64,000 nt of DNA, taken from contig CM019693.1 in NCBI GenBank assembly GCA_009760885.1, positions 44,231,433 to 44,295,432 of the forward strand. The letters are read 5' to 3'. The DNA is from Achatina immaculata (taxonomy: Eukaryota > Mollusca > Gastropoda > Stylommatophora > Achatinidae). Under the pieces are notes generated by a model. That model searched no databases and was not told the origin of the DNA. It saw nothing but the letters and a program-made list of their open reading frames with translations. Positions 13,301 through 22,139 of the stretch are shown here, in pieces (the first letter of the stretch is position 1; each line of letters starts with the position of its first letter). The position numbers and the translations under genes are program-made.

Positions 13301-15628
13301 ACAACATTATAGGTCTTCTGTCTAAAATTGTTAATATTCTCCCATTTATTAGCGATGTTAAATCACATTGAAACTAGGAAATTATTTTCTGTCGGCTAGA
13401 TAGCAAACTAATGTTAATTATTTTGTGTTCCTTAATCTTCAAATCACATCTCTTCTTCCTTCTCCTCCTGCTTCTTTTTCTTTTCTTCTTCTTCTTCTAT
13501 GTCCCTGGAACAGCGACCTGGTGTTCTGTGTAGCCCGTGCGGTGAAGATCTTGAAGCATAACATCACATCTGACCGGGACAGGGTTATGGCGGCATCTTG
13601 GACTGAAAGATGTGGATTCTGTGTATTACCAAATGCTGTTGTCCTCCAGTGGATAAGAATTCTCCCCCAAGCTACGTGTTATGTTCTGAGATCTTTCCCT
13701 CTCAGTAAGATTTTACATCATTTGTAGAGTTGTGCAGTGAGGGAAGCACTTAAACATTAACATTTCTTAAAATACTAACAGAACTGAAACAAGAGAGGAA
13801 AACGAAGATTTGTGAAGGTACATAGTCTATATATGAGTATGGCATATCAGAACTTACTGAAATGTATAATAAAGGAAAATGTTTTTATCCTAATGTAACG
13901 CAGCTACTGCAGTTCAACTAGCTGGGATAAATGTCCCAATCCATACGTATTCAACTACCAAATCAGCGAAACAAATGTGTTCAAAGAAGTAAAAAAAAAC
14001 TGCATGGTACTGGCTCCATGCTTGTCTGAATGTGTGGACACAATAGTCAAGTATATGAAAACAGAGCCTTGCATGCAGGGACATATCTGGGAATATGAGC
14101 AGGTGAGTGGACAGTTTATTCTGTTTAGTATGTGCAAATATGTGAAACTGTATGTTACTGTTGTGCAGTTCAGGGGTCAATATACGACATGTGATACTAC
14201 AGTCTAAACTTTTGTCAATGCAAAAACAACTATGTTACTTTGCTGGACGCTGACAATAACGTTGTGCCACTAGACTCTAAGTAACAGCATTCACCCCAGA
14301 TACAATACTTTACTCTTCAACATTACCATTGTGGCACTAGACTCTAAGTAACAGCATTCACCCCAGGTACAATACTTTAGTCTTCAACATTAATATTGTG
14401 GCACTAGACTCTAAGTAACAGCACTCACCCCAAGTACAATACTTTACTCTTCAACAATAACATTGCTGCGCAGGGCGGAAACAACTGAACATTTCATCAA
14501 ACGTAAAGGTAAAGGTAATCCTGTCATACCTTAGAGGCACATAGGGATATGGTGTTAGTGCCCGTATTTTCCACGACAGCACTAACAGAAAGAACGTTGA
14601 TGTAAAACAATAGTTTAAGACGGCATTTACCAAGTCATTAAACACACTTAATATGAGAAGATGATGAGCGAGAATCGTGACATGAAACAATCAACACTTT
14701 ACATCAGAAGAATCAAAATACCAAAATATGCAAAGTTTCCCGACGAGATTTACTTCGCCATAGAGAAAACGCATGAGCTCAAACATACTAACCTCTCAGT
14801 TGAAACATCAAACAAAATAAACTCTGCGAGAAAAAAATATTGCTCTAAACACCACATTCCTACAATTACTCACTTGTCCTTCTAAGAGGATCAAACCCCC
14901 ACCCCCACCCTCCCCCTCCAAATTGACTAAACCTACATTCTGTCCCTACACAAACTACAAGAAGGTCCTAAAAGATTAAAAAAAACTATTTCTTACATTC
15001 TAATTCTACATCCTAACACTGAGAAACTAAACTAAACATGTCTGCTCAGAACGAGAACTCATTCACATCTTTCCTTTTACTCTCAGTTGTCACTGCGTCA
15101 TAAATCTGCAACTTCTAGTACAAACCTCAAAGTTTATTTTGATCTGCAAGCTAAATCAGCAGACGTAAAAGTTTATTTTGATCTGCAAGCTAAATCAGCA
15201 GACGTAAAAGTTTATTTTGATCTGTGAGCTAAATTAACATACGTCAAAGATTATTTTGATCTCTAAGCTAAATTGACAACTACAAAATGTTTAAATTGAC
15301 TTCTAGAATTCCTCGAATCGGGTGTGCACTTTTTCAGGTGATTTTTTTTTTCTTCATGTCATTTTTGTTTGTTTGTTTGTTGTTTCATGTTGTTTTGAAA
15401 CGTAAATGAGTGAATTAACAAGAGAAAACTGTTCCACAGTATATGTTGAGCTCAGAGGGGAACACAAACGGTATAGAGTTTTTGAGTCGACTCGCATCCT
15501 GCAAAGTTGAAGTGCACCTGGCCTTGAATCCTCCCTCAGCTCAGGCACTTGGTGATGGCGACTCTGCCGTAGGGACAACTGCATCGGTCATCCTTCTTGT
15601 TATCAGCTTGTTCGTCGCTCAGGTATAG
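704..15628 (+). CDS. Gene A: DBH/MOXD-like copper type II ascorbate-dependent monooxygenase (5' end missing, 9 exons)
   Basis: This is a tandem paralogue of gene B. Proposed join: 704-895, 2325-2488, 5825-5901, 7476-7642, 10779-10878, 12222-12407, 13514-13648 (end uncertain), 13904-14102, 15440-15628. All the copper ligands expected from the DBH/PHM family are visible. For CuH these are the HH of VLHHM (exon 1) and the His of LHWNNP (exon 3). For CuM they are the H-M-H of VWNHMHYAG (exon 4) and the Met of HDEMCFGF (exon 6). Enzymes of this family hydroxylate an aliphatic or benzylic carbon using ascorbate, O2 and copper in the secretory pathway; the substrate here cannot be read from sequence. 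The last exon encodes a small-residue stretch and a hydrophobic end, consistent with GPI anchoring. Phases agree at every junction except 7/8. The start codon, signal peptide and any temptin module would lie left of the window. Confidence 0.9.
951..1366. repeat. (AGT)n trinucleotide tracts
   Basis: Nearly pure GTA/AGT repeats occupy 951-1002 and 1181-1366, with a diverged stretch between. This lies in intron 1 of gene A. Open frames through it encode only poly-Tyr/Thr/Leu and are not genes. Confidence 0.95.
1505..1911. repeat. 45-bp minisatellite, about 9 copies
   Basis: The unit contains AAAGTTAAATCCATA, ACGACAATCATC and AATCATTGGACAT. Because 45 bp is 15 codons, both strands stay open; the minus strand reads a Cys-containing 15-residue repeat. 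No coding evidence beyond that. Confidence 0.95.
1925..2140 (+). mobile_element. Probable LINE C-terminal remnant
   Basis: A plus-strand translation gives a degenerate RGRGRPEKN-like start and a TGACCGCCAACGCC end. The same end string occurs at about 10568 downstream of a similar purine-rich stretch, which suggests two copies of one decayed element. Weak. Confidence 0.35.
2325..2488 (+). CDS. Gene A exon 2: copper domain N, Cys-rich segment
   Basis: Acceptor TTTTTACAG, donor CAG|GTAGCG; phase 1 in, phase 0 out (2 nt + 54 codons, 164 bp). It encodes EPFECGMTASDSCMEFLHVW, then SGECYHPQAGVKIG. Gene B exon 5 has the same length, and the two share PFECGM, EFLHVW and GECYHP. Confidence 0.9.
2540..2770. 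repeat. 25-bp minisatellite, about 9 copies
   Basis: The unit is built from GTAGATGTTAGAAAG and GCTGTATGTT. It starts about 50 bp after the donor of gene A exon 2. Confidence 0.9.
2964..3023. repeat. 17-bp short tandem repeat, 3 copies
   Basis: Repeats of GTGCTGACGCTGGTTCT lie in intron 2 of gene A. Confidence 0.8.
3226..3990. repeat. 46-bp minisatellite, about 16-17 copies
   Basis: The unit contains GTTCATGTAACTGTCTGCC, CTGTCCAGTATCTG and CCCATTTCCCGCT. Two frequent variants (GTCC/GTCCTG and CCGC/CCTC) alternate irregularly. A 115-codon minus-strand frame cycles through all three phases of the 46-bp unit, as expected by chance. Confidence 0.95.
3991..4590. other. Intronic sequence with no recognised feature
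   Basis: AT-rich intron 2 sequence of gene A. Nothing identifiable was seen between the 46-bp array and the mariner fragment. Confidence 0.5.
4595..5300 (+). pseudogene. mariner-family transposase fragment
   Basis: Several reading frames give successive mariner blocks: CVSLRKVYE, then LEHYIPRGTTSNSESYCDL, then KPTIKTKHLDLISSGV, and near 5075 YSPDLKPRDYYIF, equivalent to the family's SPDLAPCDYHLF. Multiple stops and frame changes are present. The block expected to read HDNARPH is degraded, so a catalytic Asp is gone. The fragment sits in intron 2 of gene A and is non-functional. Confidence 0.75.
5301..5824. other. AT-rich intron with no recognised feature
   Basis: Only AT-rich sequence leads up to the polypyrimidine tract and TTTTTAG acceptor of gene A exon 3. 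Confidence 0.5.
5825..5901 (+). CDS. Gene A exon 3: third CuH histidine
   Basis: Acceptor TTTTTAG, donor AAGTT|GTAAGT; phase 0 in, phase 2 out (77 bp). It encodes LHWNNPTESSQLKDSSG, then LLVHYTPK. LHWNNP matches the family's HYHNP-type site, whose His is the third CuH ligand, and DSSGLLxxYTP is typical of DBH/MOXD. Gene B exon 6 is also 77 bp. The last ~20 bp of this exon plus the donor are repeated in the array that follows. Confidence 0.9.
5885..6360. repeat. 54-bp minisatellite containing exon end and 5' splice site, about 8.5 copies
   Basis: The unit is TACACACCGAAGTT, then GTAAGTAAACAAATGC, then TCCACGCCCTTCCACACACA, then TCAC. The first monomer is the genuine end of exon 3 (ACACCGAAGTT|GTAAGT). 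Most later units keep a GTAAGT; one has GCAAGT. In the last three units GAAGTTG has become GAAACCG. If a later donor were used, the exon 3 frame would hit TAA inside the first GTAAGT. Confidence 0.95.
6600..6832 (-). mobile_element. tRNA-derived SINE-like element
   Basis: The reverse complement reads GGTGCCGCGGTGGTAGAG, TGGTTAGTGCAC and, further on, ACCTGGTTCGA. This resembles a tRNA A box (TGGTAGAGTGG) and B box (GGTTCGA) in pol III spacing, followed by an AT-rich body towards 6600. It lies in intron 3 of gene A. Body limits are a guess. Confidence 0.6.
6891..7027. repeat. Short tandem repeat, about 3 copies
   Basis: Units contain TAACTTTGCATCATAAAGCC and CTTTAGAATA with small indels. Confidence 0.75.
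7476..7642 (+). CDS. Gene A exon 4: copper domain C, CuM His-Met-His
   Basis: Acceptor TATTGCAG, donor GCGG|GTAAAT; phase 2 in, phase 1 out (1 nt + 55 codons + 1 nt, 167 bp). Read with the last two bases of exon 3 it gives LRPYDAGVLTVGS, then YLPPKQQHLNVISTCAGTC, then VWNHMHYAG. PYDAGV and the HMH pair are hallmarks of the C-terminal copper domain. Confidence 0.9.
7909..9335 (-). mobile_element. Tc1-family DNA transposon, decayed (copy 1)
   Basis: The left end near 7909 (ACTGTTAAAAAAACGCAACA) matches the 3' end of the copy at 49.8-51.3 kb. The transposase starts at 9064 (MAHLTTEQRLIIIGRLQTG) with a helix-turn-helix region and GSVADRP. A frame change near 8850 disrupts it. Later blocks include RQNRLQW and MNPIEHLWD, which keeps the catalytic Glu, but the first catalytic position reads WLSVES where the family has D. 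A TATAAAAG box lies just upstream (9111-9118). The right terminus was not resolved. It lies in intron 4 of gene A. Confidence 0.85.
8780..9064 (-). pseudogene. Tc1 transposase N-terminal part (copy 1)
   Basis: ATG at 9064, then a paired-like HTH: LTTEQRLIIIGRLQTGESQ, VVARQCNVV, ISRLWRRFQETGSVADRP. Compared with copy 2 the frame is lost after RFIRL. Non-functional. Confidence 0.8.
9355..9890 (+). repeat. Dispersed repeat R1, copy with a single internal unit
   Basis: Shares a colinear ~500 bp with 24380-25560: GTCTCATTTAG, GACACTGTGGTTTTC, CAACGTGGTTTGGATAT, CCCCTGGGTTAAGCCG, GGACxTGGCC. Here GGGCTTGGGCCTATATTC occurs once (about 9439); in the other copy that segment is a 36-bp tandem array. 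No coding capacity was recognised. The orientation shown is arbitrary. Confidence 0.8.
9891..10318. other. Intron 4 sequence with no recognised feature
   Basis: Moderately GC-rich flank of repeat R1 that may belong to it. No gene or known element was recognised. Confidence 0.4.
10319..10388. repeat. (CT)n(AT)n microsatellite
   Basis: A pure CT run passes directly into an AT run. Confidence 0.95.
10420..10640 (+). mobile_element. Probable LINE C-terminal remnant
   Basis: A purine-rich stretch ends in GTGACCGCCAACGCCTACCT, matching the remnant near 2070. No intact frame. Weak. Confidence 0.35.
10779..10878 (+). CDS. Gene A exon 5: copper domain C
   Basis: Acceptor TTTTCACAG, donor CAATA|GTGAGT; phase 1 in, phase 2 out (100 bp). 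With flanking bases it encodes GNDMSIEVFRNGQHQIYL, then TNDKAYSYDSPQVYQY. It corresponds to the family's GRxLxVEQxRNG...YDFNYQ segment. Confidence 0.85.
11015..11720 (+). pseudogene. hAT transposase (ZBED5/SCAND3-like) fragment
   Basis: Successive frames give KVADIKWLTMQAYLADIF, LQGKDASIIETYDKAV, LAEYFNKYF, VYDWIKNPF, ELAELSSDST and TYLCEF, in the order of the C-terminal half of hAT-derived ZBED5-type proteins, ending in the dimerisation region. Frame changes occur near 11090 and 11180, with more downstream. It lies in intron 5 of gene A. Non-functional. Confidence 0.7.
12222..12407 (+). CDS. Gene A exon 6: copper domain C, CuM methionine
   Basis: Acceptor CATCACAG, donor GTGAG|GTAAGC; phase 2 in, phase 2 out (186 bp). 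It encodes PEPFVLQPGDEVRTICGFTT, then GEATHDEMCFGFVTYYPR. QPGDE and DEMCxxxxxYYP are diagnostic; the Met is the third CuM ligand. Confidence 0.92.
12591..12737. repeat. 37-bp minisatellite, 4 copies
   Basis: The unit contains GAAGTAGCTACTTTCCGCCT and CAGGGCAGAACACTTCG. Intron 6 of gene A. Confidence 0.95.
13095..13190 (-). mobile_element. Second tRNA-like SINE head
   Basis: The reverse complement carries TGACTAGATGG (A-box-like) and GTGGTTCGAATTCC (B box) about 30 bp apart. It is not clearly the same family as the one at 6.6-6.8 kb. Weak limits. Confidence 0.45.
13514..13648 (+). CDS. Gene A exon 7: start of Cys-rich C-terminal region
   Basis: Acceptor after a long pyrimidine tract (CTGGAACAG), phase 2 in. 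It encodes DLVFCVARAVKILKHN, then MAASWTERCGFC. The 3' end is uncertain. The strong donor CTCA|GTAAGA at 13705 leaves phase 1, which does not match the phase 2 needed by exon 8. The phase-compatible donor CTCCA|GTGGAT (end 13648) is weak. Confidence 0.65.
13904..14102 (+). CDS. Gene A exon 8: Cys-rich C-terminal region
   Basis: Acceptor TAACGCAG (or CTGCAG, which would start the exon at 13913), donor GAGCAG|GTGAGT; phase 2 in, phase 0 out. It encodes CSSTSWDKCPNPYVFNYQ, then NCMVLAPCLSECVDTI and EPCMQGHIWEYEQ. Many Cys suggest an extracellular disulfide-bonded fold. Confidence 0.75.
14255..14452. repeat. About 67-bp tandem repeat, 3 copies
   Basis: The unit contains GTGGCACTAGACTCTAAG, TAACAGCATTCACCCC and CAATACTTTACTCTTC. 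Intron 8 of gene A. Confidence 0.9.
14453..15127. other. Intron 8 sequence with no recognised feature
   Basis: AT-rich, with a C-rich patch at about 14897-14920. The short open frames seen have no recognisable product. Confidence 0.5.
15128..15290. repeat. 38-bp tandem repeat, about 4 copies
   Basis: The unit contains GTTTATTTTGATCTGCAAGC and TAAATCAGCAGACGT; later copies are diverged. Confidence 0.85.
15440..15628 (+). CDS. Gene A exon 9: C-terminus with predicted GPI-attachment signal
   Basis: Acceptor GTTCCACAG, phase 0, stop TAG at 15626-15628. It encodes YMLSSEGNTNGIEFLSRLAS, then ALGDGDSAVGTTASVILLV and ISLFVAQV. The small-residue stretch GDGDSAVG followed by a hydrophobic C-terminus is the layout of a GPI-anchor signal; vertebrate MOXD1 also ends in a hydrophobic segment. 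A single membrane span is the alternative. Confidence 0.85.
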   Translation, partial: YMLSSEGNTNGIEFLSRLASCKVEVHLALNPPSAQALGDGDSAVGTTASVILLVISLFVAQV

Positions 15629-15825
15629 ATTTACCAGCAGACGATGTGTCATCTAAACGATGTGTCTCAACAAGGATATAAGATACCCTACCACATCGTT
15701 AAGACGACTGATCTTCTCACCTTATATACAATATCTGAGAGCTCGATATTTTTCTTTTACTTTTATAGCAGAAATACAAGAAAAGAAAGTAAACATTCCA
15801 ATTATTATTATTACTATTTAATTTA

Positions 15826-15828
15826 TAT

Positions 15829-15893
<65 letters not shown>
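15826..15893. repeat. (TC)n(AC)n(AT)n compound microsatellite
   Basis: Runs of TC, AC and AT are joined directly. Confidence 0.95.
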
Positions 15894-15896
<3 letters not shown>

Positions 15897-16004
15897 CTTA
15901 TAAGTAAAAAATGACATGTTTCAGTAACTGTACGAGGTTTCAAAAACTGAATTGTTATGTGTGTATGTGGGCATATATGTGGGCGTGTGTGTGTGTGTGT
16001 GCGA

Positions 16005-16437
16005 GACAAAGTCAAGATATCACTGCTTACCTATGCTGCTTACGTCACAGATACAGAGTCAAGATATCAGTGTTTACTTAAGCTCTTTATGTCACAGATA
16101 CAACGCAAAGATATCAGTTTTTACTAAAGCTCTTTATGTCACAGATACAACGTAAAGATATCAGTTTTTACTAGAGCTCTTTATGTCACAGATACAACGT
16201 AAAGATATCAGGTTTTACTAAAGCTCTTTATGTCACAGATATAAAGCCAAAATATTGGTGTTTACTTAAACTCTTTATGTCAAAGATACAAAATAAAGAT
16301 ATCAGTGTTTACTAAAGCTCTTTGTCACAGATACAAAATCAAGATATCGGTGTTTACTTAAGCTCTTTATGTCACAGAGTCAAGATATCAGTGTTTATTT
16401 AAGCTCTTTATGTCACAAAGTCAAGATACTAGTGTGT
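16005..16437. repeat. About 47-bp minisatellite, about 9 copies
   Basis: The unit contains AAGATATCAGTTTTTACT, AAAGCTCTTTATGTCAC and AGATACAA. It begins about 380 bp after the gene A stop. Confidence 0.9.
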
Positions 16438-16545
16438 CTCTTTACATCCTGAAAATATGTTACTGTTTTTTTTTCTATCTTTTCATCTATGCTTTAAAAA
16501 ATCTGCCTTTAAATAGAAGAGAACTTGTATGAGAACAGCCAAAAC

Positions 16546-16551
16546 AATAAA
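16546..16551 (+). promoter_or_regulatory. Candidate polyadenylation signal AATAAA for gene A
   Basis: AATAAA lies about 0.9 kb past the stop. Other AATAAA hexamers occur further on, so this is only a candidate. Confidence 0.25.
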
Positions 16552-16646
16552 GACGACGTAACTTTATTTCAGACGATTGTCACTTTATTTTCATTGGAAC
16601 ATACTTTGACGAGTTTTGAAGACAGAAATTATTGTATAGAAAGGTC

Positions 16647-17042
16647 AGTTTCAATTGCGTTCTTCATGTTCTAGCTCAGACTAGATTCCCTGTCACAGAC
16701 TGTGTTCTTCGTGTTCTAACTCGGACTAGATTCCCTGTGACAGACTGTGTTCTTCGTGTTCTAGATCACACTAGATTCCCTTGACAGACTGTGTTCCTCG
16801 TGTTCTAGCTCAGACTAGATTCCCTTGACAGACTGTGTTCTTCGTGTTCTAGCTCAGACTAGATTCCCTTGACAGACTGTGTTCTTCATGTTCTAGCTCA
16901 GATTAGATTCCCTGTGACAGACTGTGTTTTTCGTGTTCTAGCTCAGACTAGATTCCCTGTGACAGACTGTGTTCTTCATGTTCTAGCTCAGACTAGATTC
17001 CCTGTGACAGACTGTGTTCTTCGTGTTCTAACTCGGACTAGA
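16647..17042. repeat. 45-bp minisatellite, about 8-9 copies
   Basis: The unit contains GTGTTCTTCGTGTTCTAGC, TCAGACTAGATTCCCTG and TGACAGACT. Some units lack two bases. Confidence 0.95.
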
Positions 17043-18974
17043 TTCTACAGATGTGTAAATCACTAACCAACATTTTCATTTCGTTGTTGTGTTTCCAGTT
17101 TTGCTTCTTCTATTTTTTGCTCTTCCCTTCGTTGTCAAAGACGTTGTTTATGCGAATTTGTCGCTGCCAGCTCTTTTTTTTCCTTTTCATCGTTTTATCC
17201 TTCTTCTCTACATGATAAAAGGATGATATCCTGCGCTTATTTTCAGGTCATCATTGCTCAGGGAGTAAGATAACTGTGATTTCTTTAAGGAGTATAAAAA
17301 CCTGAACTCTAGACCACCAGCTTGGAAAATATAAGCACAGAAAAGAGAAAATAAAAAAGAGGAATCTCAGGATTGTAACTGTCACAAAAACTGCATCCAG
17401 CCAAAGTTGGATATTTCAAACTCGCATGACTAAGAAATAACTATGAAATAACAAAAGAGAGACTTTCTTCGTTAAAATTAGATTATTATATTCAGTTTCC
17501 ATAGGTAAGGGCTGTGTAAGGGAGACAGATATGAAAATACCCATATACTGAATATTTCCTATGTTACTGCTGTTATTTTCTTTTTTAATTATATTATGAA
17601 AAAAACTTGGATACCCTTAAAAAAAAACTTAGTCGTGGTTGTAATATTTTATGTGTAAAGTTTGTGCATATGTTTATTAGTACTCGCGTCTGTGAGTCTT
17701 GTATACGTGTAAAACACGCGGGTTTTAAATTGTAGTCTTTCAAAATGAGTGCATGACTTAATGACCTTTATATATATTTAGTGAGTACAATAATCAATAT
17801 AGTGATGGCAGATGTCAGCTAAAGTGTATCCACATTTATTGATTATAGCGGGACCACAGGAGGACCACAGGAGTAAATTCAGTAGGATCACGGGGCGGTC
17901 TTGGTGGTAGAAGCGATCGAAGAAGAAGATATATAGCATGGGTGTTGCAAATAAACAGATGAAAGTGTGAAATGCGCTGCAAAAATGTTACCCTTGATTG
18001 TGCTTCTTGCTTTTATGAAAGATGATTTTATGGTGTTTGACAGCAACAGTTTGTCTGCCCATGCAAAATATAAAAACAGAAACTAAATTTTGGACTGAAA
18101 AAAAAAAAAGAATAATGCTATTATTTCGCGAATGTCTGACATTTCACTTATCCCGGTCGCCATATGCACACATTGTACATTTTGATTTTCGAAGGTTTTT
18201 TTTTTATTCCAGCTAAGCAGAGTCTTTTTTTTTTACTTTTTATTTTTCTATGCAATCATTTTTGTAGCTAAGCAACAATTATATAGGCAGATACATTTTT
18301 TATAGGTTTTTTGGTTTGGTTCATTGGGTCAGGTTAACTATACAGATAAGTTAAGATAAGGTAAGTAGATACCTTGCGGGTTTTTGCTTTGCCTCGTTGA
18401 GGCAGGCTTATGTTGAGCGTGTGCATAAAGGGTGATACCACTGATACAGCGCGCCAGTAAGACGAGACACAGACACACACGAGGACACAAAGAGTTAATG
18501 GAACTAAGACAGCAATGGTACAACGAGCCACTGAGACAAGCGTTAGAAACAGCCTGTCCTACCTCCATGTTGCTGTAACAGGCTGTTGTGTTAATACAGC
18601 CGACGAGTCCACGTTGTCCTCTCATTCTAGTGGAATCTGTTTAGAATCTTTCTTCTTCTGTCCATCCTGCCTTATGGTCCATTTGCTAATAATTTTGACA
18701 AGATGTTCGCCATACCATTTATTCAGTTTCACAGTCGTATTTCACTTAAAAATCCAGCATGAGCATGTTTATTTTTAAAATATATTTTTATATACACGTA
18801 TATTAAAAAAGGTTCTTGCTCTTGAATTAAAAATGTTCTATAAGTTTATTAATTCCAGTATTTTTTGTGGACATCAAATATTAAAATCTTTCTTTTACAT
18901 TCAGCTTTTCTGGCTGTTTCTTTTACGTTTATTATCTGCTTGAAAAGATATTAGCACATGCAGTTATGTCATCA
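17043..18974. other. Intergenic sequence with no recognised gene
   Basis: AT-rich, with homopolymer runs. Open frames are short and match nothing I recognise. Confidence 0.5.
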
Positions 18975-19240
18975 TGTGTGTCTATGTTATGATGTTCACA
19001 TGTGTGTCTATGTAATGATGTCCTCATGTGTGTCTATGTACTGATGTCCTTATGTGTGTCTATGTTATGATGTCCTCATGTGTGTCTATGTAAGATGTCC
19101 TCTAGTGTGTCTGTTTTATGACGTCCTCATGTTTATCTATGTTATGATGTCCTCATGTGTGTCTGTGTGATGTCTTCATGTGCGTGTGTCTATGTTATGA
19201 TATCCTGATGAGTGTCTATGTTAATGATATCCTCTATGTG
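18975..19240. repeat. About 26-bp minisatellite, about 10 copies
   Basis: The unit is TGTGTGTCTATGTTATGATG then TCCTCA, with indels. Confidence 0.9.
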
Positions 19241-19599
19241 TCTTGTATTGCACGAATGCATTGATATTATATATATGTGTGTGTATGTACGTATATGTGT
19301 GTGTCTGTATTTATGTGTGTAAATGCTGTATGTGTATAACTGTACCTGGAATGAGAAGAAATCCTGCGAGGGAAATGTTCATCCATAAAAAAAGAAAATC
19401 TGCGAGGGTGAGTGAGGCGGAAGGAAAGCAATGATCAATGACTTTCAAGGTGAAGCAGTGAAGCGCGTATTGCAGATGACGCATATCGGACTCGATTCTA
19501 CTGACCTTGGAGAAAGAGACTCACGATTTAATCGCTTAGTACGAGAGTAATCCAAAGTCTTAAATATCTTCTCACGTAGTTTATTGTTATAAAAGTATC

Positions 19600-21665
19600 A
19601 TCTTATATCTTATATCCTTCCCGTGCCGTTAAATGTCACATAGGACTCGCAAGGTAGTTTGCCAATTTTTCCTGTTTTCGGCAATCTTTTCAACCTCATT
19701 AAGAGATTTTATGCATGCTAATTTGGCCTCTTTTAACAATGTCCTCTTTAGAGTTTCACGTGGTCTGCCTCTTTTTCTTTGGTCTGTTGTGTTCTACGTG
19801 ATAGCTTATTTGGGATTCTCTGATCATTTCTTCTCATCAAGTGACCAACATATGTCCATCTCCTTTTCCTGATCACCCATGAGACTGGTTGTTGTTCAGT
19901 CATCACTCTTATCTCTGCATTGTTCTTGAATTCTTTTCTCTTTATGCTGAGCATTTTCCTTAGGCATTTATTTTCACTTCTTGTCTGTTTCTTTAGTTGT
20001 TTTCCAGCTTTCACATGCATAAATGAGGGTGGATATTACAACTGAATTGAATAGTCTTAACTTGGTTTTTGTGCTTATAACTTTTGAATTCCATATGTTC
20101 TCAAGATTCTCGAAGATCGATGCAGCTTTTGCAATTCTAATTCTAACTTCCTTTCTGGTGTCTCCATCCTATCTATGTAGCTGCCAAGGTGTGCAAATTG
20201 ATTGACTTCTTCAACATCTGTCCCTTCTACGTGTATTTTTCCATTTTGATTGATGGGAAGTTTCATTATTTTTGTTTTGTCCTTGTTAATTTCAAGTCCT
20301 ATTTTGCTAGCCAGTGAAGACAGGACATTTGTTTTTTTCTCGCATGTAATTCACAATGTTCCTGATAAGAGTTATGTCATCAGCAAAATCAAGATCTTCT
20401 AGTTGGGTCCCATGTACCCAGTCAATACCTGTGTTACCTGTGCAGCATTTTTTCATTATGAAGTCTATGAAAATTCCAAAAAGCAAGGAAGATAATATAC
20501 ATCCTTGTTTTACGCCTGTTTCAATCTGGAGCCATTCGTTCATCCCTTCTTCTGTGTTGACTACACAAACATATCCATTGTAGAGGTCCTTAATGATGTT
20601 GAGAATTTTTTATGGTATTCCATATAGACTTACAATTCTCCATAATGAATCTATGTGTATGCTATCAAATGCCGTTTTAAAGTTTATGAAGTTCAGTATT
20701 AATGGTTTCTGCTTTTCTATATGTTCTTCAAGTATTTTTCTTAGAGTAAAGATCTGGTCGAGACAGCTTCTCCCTTTTCGAAATCCTGCTTGTTCTTCTC
20801 TCATTGCAGTATCCACTATATCTTTAAGTCTATTCAAAATGACCTTGCAAAATACTTTTGACACAACTGATGCTAAGGTTACTCCTCCCGTTGTTACGGT
20901 CATTAAGGTTGCCTTTTAAAAAAAAATATTGTAACAATGATTATTTTTTTCCATTTAGAAGGGATCTTTTCTTCTTTCCAAATCTTGTTAAACATTCTCT
21001 GTAGTTGTCTCATGTTGTCGCTACTGATAGCTTTTAGCATTTCGGCTCTTATTTCATCTTTACCTGCAGCTTTGTTGTTAGCCATTAGATTCACTGCTGT
21101 TTCAGTTTCATGCAATTTAATTTCATCTACACTGACACTTAGTTGTTGAGCTGGTAAGTCGGTTTCAGGGTGTATCAGTTCTTTTGGATGTGGTCGATTA
21201 AGTATTTCTTAGAAGTGTTCAGCCCATCTTTGCTTTTGGTCTTTACTTGATATTAATAGGGTTCCAGTTTTGCTAAGGATTGGTCTTTCTTTAGATGTAA
21301 TAGTACCTGTTAGTCTCTTTTGTATCTTATATAAAGTTTTGCTGTCTCCTGTTTTTGCTGCTTTCTCTGCCTCTTTCGCCATATTGTTTATGAATTCTCT
21401 TTTAAAATTTCTAGCTGAACTTTTTACTTTCTTGTCTATTTCTTTGTATGTTGCTTTCGCCAGACCTTTTCTAAGATCTGTCTTTACATTCAACATGTAT
21501 AATTTGGCTGCTCATCTTTCATATATGTACTTCCATGTGTTTTCTGATATCCATGCTTTTCTTTTTGTCTTTTTTTCAGTCCAGCGCTTGCTTTTGCTGC
21601 TGTGATTTTGGCTGTGCTGTAAGAATTCCATAATTCATCCATATCTATCTCCTCTACTTCATTGA
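19600..21665 (-). mobile_element. 5'-truncated LINE with decayed reverse transcriptase, copy 2
   Basis: From right to left the minus strand reads KEIDKKVKSSARNFKREF, then NNKAAGKDEIRAEML, then EQAGFRKGRSCLDQIFTL and FKTAFDSIHIDSLW (RT block with a catalytic Asp), then GVKQGCILSSLLFGIF, then LEDLDFADDITLI (FADD box), then the tail KCLRKMLSI and RRRWTYVGHLMRRN-like block. Several frame changes are present and no endonuclease domain was found. The element ends in (ATATAAG)-type simple sequence at about 19601. Same family as 1-385 and 29.2 kb. It is between the genes and non-functional. Confidence 0.9.
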
Positions 21666-21734
21666 GTGTACCTTACCTTAAAAATGTCATATAACAACAT
21701 TATTTGTCTCTACATACTCTCCATTACATTCAAC

Positions 21735-22130
21735 GCCAGTCTTTCAGTGCTTACACAGAGCATGGTTTCCTGTAATGTACTTGTATGAACTCCCTGTAAC
21801 TGGAAGCTGGTGCTCCTTGCAGCCGATGCTGTAGAGATGTTGAGGCACAGCATCGTATCATCGTGGAAGCGGGTTATGGTGGCTACTTTTTCAGTTCCGG
21901 AATACAGCTAAAAAGCAGGGGGTGTGCAATACTTCTTTAGCAGACTCCACCACCATGGGGAATATGGCGATCCCTGGCCCCGTTAGCCAGGCTATGCCTG
22001 TTACTGGGGGTACCACGGAGAAGTGGGACAGGGTCTTGGTCAGCTATGGATCGCTGATTACCTCATCGGGCGTCTTCAACCCCTGGTGTCCTGTATATAA
22101 AATCGTTAGACCGCGTCAGTAGCCACTCAT
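21735..22130 (+). repeat. Dispersed repeat R2, copy 1
   Basis: About 400 bp shared with 26440-26800: GATGCTGTAGAGATGTTGAG, GCACAGCATCGTATC, GGGTTATGG, ACTCCACCACCA, CCCCGTTAGCCAG, GTCTTGGTCAGCTATGG. Coding content not recognised. Orientation shown is arbitrary. Confidence 0.8.
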
Positions 22131-22139
22131 GCACGGGCT

